Shown: positions 19,289 through 21,341 of the stretch, one piece after another
Layout: each line of letters begins with the position of its first letter
How positions within the stretch are numbered: the first letter of the stretch is position 1
Notes under the pieces: generated by a model
What the model was told of the DNA's origin: nothing
The model's input: only the letters and a program-made list of their open reading frames with translations
The model's database searches: none
Assembly (NCBI GenBank): GCA_000969725.1
Contig: JXSR01S010309.1
Length of the DNA: 21,341 nucleotides
Origin: Ophiothrix spiculata
Taxonomy: Eukaryota; Echinodermata; Ophiuroidea; Amphilepidida; Ophiotrichidae
Strand: one strand, 5' to 3'
Made by a program: the position numbers and the translations under genes

Positions 19289-19692
19289 CAAGCTAATAAG
19301 CTAACAGGCAAAGTTTTATATTCAAAAAACAGTGAAAACTTGTGTAACTTTAACTAATTATCTAGGTCCCAATTTAACATTTGTTATATAACTTGTTGTA
19401 TAATTTTCTACACAGATTTAAATTTTTTGACCTGAATCCATCTATAACAGATATTAAAGTTAGATTTCCATATATCAACAATTACTAACACTTGATATGT
19501 AAATAGACTTACAAGTGTATTACTGAAAAACAAATAAATAATGTACTTAAGATAAACATTGCTATGAATTTTTGAGCTTATCCGATTTCATCAGAGCCTT
19601 AAAGACACATGGAGAGAATGGAGAGATTCCTAAGTGACACCTGTTATTACAAAATGGGTAGAAAGTCACAAATTTTACAGGCAAAACAAAAA
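19289..19692. other. AT-rich stretch without recognised features
   Basis: No gene was recognised. A plus-strand frame of 87 codons starts at 19609 and continues through the hairpin at 19693-19787. Because an inverted repeat forms its middle, it is unlikely to be a protein gene. Confidence 0.45.
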
Positions 19693-19787
19693 TTTATTGG
19701 ACAATCTAAACAAAAATCTATGCAGGGGTTTCATTTACAAACAATGGAGCCCTGCACTCTGGATTTCTGTTTAAACTGTCCAATAAA
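19693..19787. repeat. ~95 nt imperfect hairpin with ~35 bp arms
   Basis: TTTATTGGACAATCTAAACA followed by AAAATCTATGCAGGG on the left faces CCTGCACTCTGGATTTCTG, then TTTAAACTGTCCAATAAA on the right. The loop is about 20 nt (about 19728-19746). Mismatches and small bulges are spread along the stem. The size is compatible with a microRNA precursor, but a small decayed MITE is the simpler reading in this element-rich region. No expression evidence is available. Confidence 0.5.
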
Positions 19788-20314
19788 TAACTGTTTGGCC
19801 TATAAGCGTTTTATGTTCATTAGCTATTTTAATTGTTTATATGTCATGATATACTTTCTTTTCCCATTATAAGACAAAACAACCAAGGCAGTCCACAGAA
19901 AAAAAAAAGTCATAAACAATTTGACTTGTAAGTTTAATGATTAATAATAGTAACAAATTGAGAAATGATATTTTCCATTATCACTGGCAGCCCAAAGTTT
20001 AGATAGTTAGGCAGGTTGTAAATGAATGACTTCAATTCAAATCAAACTTGATCTCCCCACTATTTTCTCCTCAGAGATAACTTCATAGGTAAGATTTTCA
20101 CTTGCAACTTTTCCCTCATTTTGCAAAACAAGTCTCACATTTATTTCTTTAAGCAATATTCATCACAACAAATTCTAATCTAAATATTTCCTTTAGCCAA
20201 AAACACGAACTAAATTCCTATTTAGTTAAATTCCTATTGTTTATTGTACTATGTTAAAAATAAAATAATGTTGATAAAACATTTGTTTTCTAAATTAAAA
20301 GATTTTCTAGATTA
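19788..20314. other. AT-rich stretch without recognised features
   Basis: No gene was seen. A run of A lies at about 19901-19909, and CTAAATTCCTATT occurs twice within 20 bases near 20212 and 20228 as a minor direct repeat. Confidence 0.45.
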
Positions 20315-20408
20315 AATAAATACTTACCCATTTTCTTGTGAAAATATATATTTTGAAAATAATATATTCAAAAAAATTGGGTAAGTGTATCAAGTATTTA
20401 TCTTAATA
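20315..20408. repeat. AT-rich inverted repeat with ACTTACCCA / TGGGTAAGT arms
   Basis: AATAAATACTTACCCA (20315-20330) is inverted as TGGGTAAGT (20378-20386), then GTATCA and AGTATTTAT (20393-20401). The right arm has an extra GTATCA-like segment inside the stem. The 47-base loop is almost pure A and T. It is probably a small decayed inverted-repeat element. The GGTAAGT word also resembles a splice donor, but no exon is recognisable before it. Confidence 0.5.
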
Positions 20409-20504
20409 TTTTAATCAGGAATTTTATATAATGTTCATAAACATTTGTCATACAATGTGATAATGTAGGCGATATTCTGAAGACTTTACTATCCGTAAAG
20501 TTGA

Positions 20505-20948
20505 TATGTGACCCATCATATCCAAAGGTACCTTAAGGGTCCCAAAATGAAAATTGGTTTTTTGATCTCATCTGAAAGATTATATTTTAAGCTTTAATAT
20601 GACACCTTGCCTTTGGTTATTGGATGTTCGATTGCAAAGTTACATCCAAATTTGTAAAAGGCATCCAGCTGATTCAGAAAACTATAGTTCTAAGAAAATC
20701 AAGTTTTAAGTTTCTGTACTGGTAAATTTTGAATGAGATCTTTTATCTTGGTTTTTAAAACATTTGTCTTATGTTTAGGATGTTGGAACCTGATTAATAT
20801 GATAGAATACACTTAGAAGGTAACGTTTCTGATGGAATTAGAAATTCGACCTTGGACATGATTTTTTACTATGCTCAGCTTCAATGGCCTGTATCTCGTA
20901 ATTTACTATGCTGACCTTAAGGTACTTTTCGATATGACGGGTCACATA
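20505..20948. mobile_element. 440 bp MITE with ~35 bp inverted ends and TA target duplication
   Basis: The left end, TGTGACCCATCATATCCAAA followed by GGTACCTTAAGGG (from 20507), matches the reverse complement of the right end, TGTGACCCGTCATATCGAAA followed by AGTACCTTAAGGT (ending 20946), with about four mismatches. TA flanks both ends (20505-20506 and 20947-20948). TA duplication and a size below 0.5 kb are typical of Tc1/mariner-derived MITEs; this assignment is inferred. The interior has no transposase frame. The good match of the ends suggests a fairly young insertion compared with the other elements here. Confidence 0.85.
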
Positions 20949-21211
20949 TATACATACTTCCAAAATTTTAACATTACAAATAGCTAAAATTCTACCAGAT
21001 CCAAAAGTCTATAGCAATTGCAAAATGTCAATTGTAAAATTGCCTTTTGTACAAATCCTCAACTCTACAGCTGAAGTCATCAAAACTCACACAAGTCTTA
21101 ATATTTAAGATTCATATAATTTTATTTCTATATAGTGGCCCTAAATCACCAGCTTGTTTGCAAGTACGTCCTGAGTGTCAATCCACATCGGCATACTCTA
21201 CTACTTTACAG

Positions 21212-21341
21212 TCATGAAGAAAGTTACAGATCCAAGGGACTATGTGGGACCAGAAAAACAGTTAGGAAATGTTATACTTCAACTTCCCTCACAATAAATG
21301 CTTTTATGCTTGAATGGCATAACTCTACTTGACAAATAAAA
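21212..21341 (+). CDS. Possible last coding exon and 3' UTR (weak candidate)
   Basis: A pyrimidine-rich CTCTACTACTTTACAG acceptor ends at 21211. After two bases, an uninterrupted frame runs ATG AAG AAA GTT ACA GAT CCA onward to TAA at 21295-21297, 27 codons in all. The conceptual tail is charged and proline-containing (KKVTDPRDYVGPEKQLGN, then a short hydrophobic end), unlike the low-complexity frames elsewhere in the window. AATAAA follows at 21293-21298, overlapping the stop codon, and again at 21335-21340. No family was recognised and no upstream exon was found, so this may be chance. A different frame across 21135-21332 gives 65 codons but looks less protein-like. Confidence 0.15.

Noticed and set aside
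19575-19612. Minus-strand TCTGATGA word as a second hammerhead
   Set aside because: No stem followed by GAAA lies downstream, so only one short core word is present.
19609-19872. 87-codon plus-strand frame beginning MERMERFL
   Set aside because: Its middle is an imperfect inverted repeat and the rest is AT-rich. No domain or conserved motif is visible.

Overview
The window is AT-rich, non-coding eukaryotic DNA, almost certainly from an animal. No open frame exceeds 145 codons and none has a recognisable domain. There is no bacterial gene packing or ribosome binding site. The sequence is instead full of small inverted-repeat elements, tandem repeats and segmental copies. That texture, with low GC, short diverged non-autonomous DNA transposons and a tRNA-like element, resembles intergenic or intronic DNA of marine invertebrates such as molluscs, hemichordates or echinoderms. 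The exact lineage cannot be read from the sequence alone.

Layout, left to right. Positions 1-690 are about 3.5 copies of a ~180-187 bp tandem repeat carrying GGCGGCCATTTTGG, followed to ~880 by YY1-like and E2F-like motifs. A 943 bp element (1956-2898) has 13 bp inverted ends and a 6 bp target duplication. From ~3595 to ~6145 three diverged copies of a ~0.9 kb unit lie head to tail; one carries a 0.3 kb insertion and another an internal 132 bp duplication. A 126 bp duplication follows (6171-6422), then about 2 kb with little structure.

The right 60% is dominated by a tandem segmental duplication: copy 1 starts at ~8501 and copy 2 at ~14093, about 5.6 kb apart. Comparing the copies shows which elements inserted after duplication. 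Copy 1 carries a Penelope- or LINE-tail-like insert with a hammerhead-like core (~11862-12004) and a small inverted-repeat element (12142-12472). Copy 2 carries a TTA/TTAA-flanked element whose inverted arms enclose a tRNA-like, Pol III-type core (15253-15540). Each copy ends in a ~450 bp foldback (13364-13830 and 18005-18450), and the unique loop of the second is reversed relative to the first. A strong GC-rich hairpin (17805-17989) abuts the second foldback.

The right end holds three more inverted-repeat structures (19126-19288, 19693-19787, 20315-20408), a 440 bp TA-flanked MITE (20507-20946), and a weak candidate for a last coding exon with poly(A) signals (21212-21341).

No protein-coding system can be assembled here. 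The interest lies in the mobile and foldback elements and in the insertion history that the duplication exposes.
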